DNA of 5,226 bases from Planctomycetaceae bacterium. Lineage in GTDB: Bacteria; Planctomycetota; Planctomycetia; Pirellulales; Thermoguttaceae. The position numbers and the translations under genes are program-made. Of this stretch, positions 4,121 to 5,226 are shown piece by piece (within the stretch, counting starts at the first letter, position 1; each line of letters opens with the position of its first letter). The stretch is taken from contig JAIRPZ010000035.1 in NCBI GenBank assembly GCA_031256755.1, positions 1 through 5,226 of the forward strand, in the 5' to 3' direction. The notes under the pieces are model-generated. The model had not been told where the DNA came from and made no database searches. It was given only the letters and a program-made list of their open reading frames with translations.

Positions 4121-5221
4121 TTAGTATTCTCCCCGGCTGAACTGTTCCCGATAAACACCGAGGTCGACATTCTCGTCCATCGTGAAAACCGAACCGTCCA
4201 CCCGCAGGAACAGACACGAACCGGGGTGATAACTGCCGAAAGCCAACTGATTGATACGCATATCCAGTGACGGAGTTTTCCAGCGGGAGTTAACGATGGT
4301 ATATCCTGAACCGATGGTCTCGGAAAACTCGCTTCCTTTCTTGGAATAATAACCGTGAACATCTTCGCCGAAGTAATCAGTATTGGTTGTGTATCCGGGA
4401 GGAGAAAAATCGCCTTCGGACTGGGGCATTCCGATATACCAATGGTCATTGGCGTTTCCGTTGTTGCTGTAATTCACATCGCCCGCCACTTCGCCGACAA
4501 TAATGGTATTGGAAAGTCCTTTGGGGACGTTGTCGAAGGACAAGCCGGTAAGACCGTTGCCTGACTTTTTCAGATTCGGCAGGGTCATTTGTATCATGAA
4601 GAGCATACCGTTCTGTTTCAGGTGGGATTGACTGATGCACTCATTGGCTTTGATGGTTAAACCGGCACCGGTTACGTGTGTCGCCATATCGCAGGCAGCC
4701 CATGAACCGCTGCTGCCGAGATAACTTGCCTGCACGCGTCCGATGATCTGCTGGTTATTGACCTGCCGCTGGTGCGGGAAATCGGCGCAGAGATAAGGAG
4801 GAATGAGCGTGGCACATGCGGCGGCATTCGGTCCTTGCAGCGAGGGGTCGTAGCCGGTCTTGTCTCCGTAAGATGTTCCTTGCGTCCAGTTCCCCGCACC
4901 GAAAGGCCAAACGGTTTTGCTGCCGGTTTCTTCGTGAACAATTGTTGACCAAAGTCCCTGCTGTTCGATGAAGGGGAGGATTAAGCCGTTCCATGCGAGT
5001 CCGTATTCATCCCAGCCGTAGGGCAGTCCGCCTTTGGCATCGTGATAGGTGTGAAAGGCGATACCCTGCTGATGCAGATTATTGCTGCACTGCATACGGC
5101 GGGCGGATTCGCGTGCAACCTGTATGGCAGGCAAGAGCAGCGAGATCAGCATCCCGATGATGGCGATCACGACAAGCAATTCAACGAGCGTAAACGCTCC
5201 GGACAAACGGTTCTTTTTCAT
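4121..5221 (-). CDS. DUF1559 (PF07596) prepilin-like protein with H-X9-DG C-terminal motif
   Basis: Complete 366-residue protein. It begins with a type IV pilin/pseudopilin leader: short basic MKKNRLSGA, then FTLVELLVVIAIIGMLISLLLPA (10-32), the methylation and membrane-helix segment with Glu at +5. The residue before the cleavage site is Ala9 rather than the usual Gly, as often seen in this family. Next comes the conserved DUF1559 start, ARESARRMQCSNNLHQQGIA (36-55). The C-terminus has the H-X9-DG motif (H332, D342-G343) and the typical ending with VYREQFSRGE. The family is hugely expanded in Planctomycetota, Lentisphaerota and relatives. Its function is unknown; the leader implies processing by a prepilin peptidase and a place in a pseudopilus-like or envelope structure. 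It converges on atpD with 243 bp between stops. Its ribosome binding site and promoter lie beyond the right edge, with only five bases remaining upstream. Confidence 0.95.
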   Translation of the reverse strand: MKKNRLSGAFTLVELLVVIAIIGMLISLLLPAIQVARESARRMQCSNNLHQQGIAFHTYHDAKGGLPYGWDEYGLAWNGLILPFIEQQGLWSTIVHEETGSKTVWPFGAGNWTQGTSYGDKTGYDPSLQGPNAAACATLIPPYLCADFPHQRQVNNQQIIGRVQASYLGSSGSWAACDMATHVTGAGLTIKANECISQSHLKQNGMLFMIQMTLPNLKKSGNGLTGLSFDNVPKGLSNTIIVGEVAGDVNYSNNGNANDHWYIGMPQSEGDFSPPGYTTNTDYFGEDVHGYYSKKGSEFSETIGSGYTIVNSRWKTPSLDMRINQLAFGSYHPGSCLFLRVDGSVFTMDENVDLGVYREQFSRGEY

Positions 5222-5226
5222 AAAAA

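Noticed and set aside
4031..4270. Plus-strand open frame across the atpD-DUF1559 gap
   Set aside because: It runs antisense into a convincing DUF1559 gene and lies in the repeat-rich region without a start signal.

Overview
The window looks like chromosome from a Planctomycetota-type bacterium, or a relative in the PVC group such as Lentisphaerota. Two things point there: a DUF1559 prepilin-like protein with the H-X9-DG C-terminal motif, and secreted proteins ending in a PEP-CTERM sorting signal. This placement is an inference from family distribution and no marker gene confirms it. There are four protein-coding genes and no sign of rRNA, tRNA, CRISPR, transposase or phage genes.

Left part (1-2422): two tandem paralogous genes on the minus strand, each with its own control region. 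The left copy (start at 767) runs off the window edge; the right copy (1125-1997) is complete and ends in a PEP-CTERM tail. Each protein has a signal peptide, a single cysteine in an F-C-[IM]-D context and a downstream F-Q-x-A-V-W motif. These are the two signatures of Cys-Gln internal thioester (TED-like) surface domains. Each gene has a good -24/-12 sigma-54 promoter and, about 170-180 bp upstream of the predicted transcription start, a pair of inverted TGTATCAAAAT-type sites placed like an enhancer-binding-protein site. A strong intrinsic terminator separates the two units. The picture is a duplicated, separately switched cassette for surface-anchored, possibly covalently adhesive proteins.

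Middle (2355-3974): a complete F1 ATP synthase beta subunit gene (atpD) on the plus strand. It is divergent from the PEP-CTERM pair and has its own sigma-70-type promoter (TTGTAC-17 bp-TATAAT) and intrinsic terminator. No atpC or other ATP synthase gene adjoins it, so it is transcribed alone here. Its synonymous codon choice switches abruptly inside the gene (GCC alanines at both ends, GCG/GCA in the middle), suggesting a mosaic history.

Right part (3878-5221): a 243-bp convergent intergenic region with short direct and inverted repeats, GC-rich hairpins and a CAGGAT-type tandem repeat, then the DUF1559 gene on the minus strand, whose upstream region lies outside the window.

The PEP-CTERM genes and the DUF1559 gene both encode envelope or surface proteins. 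atpD is a housekeeping gene between them, with no visible functional link.
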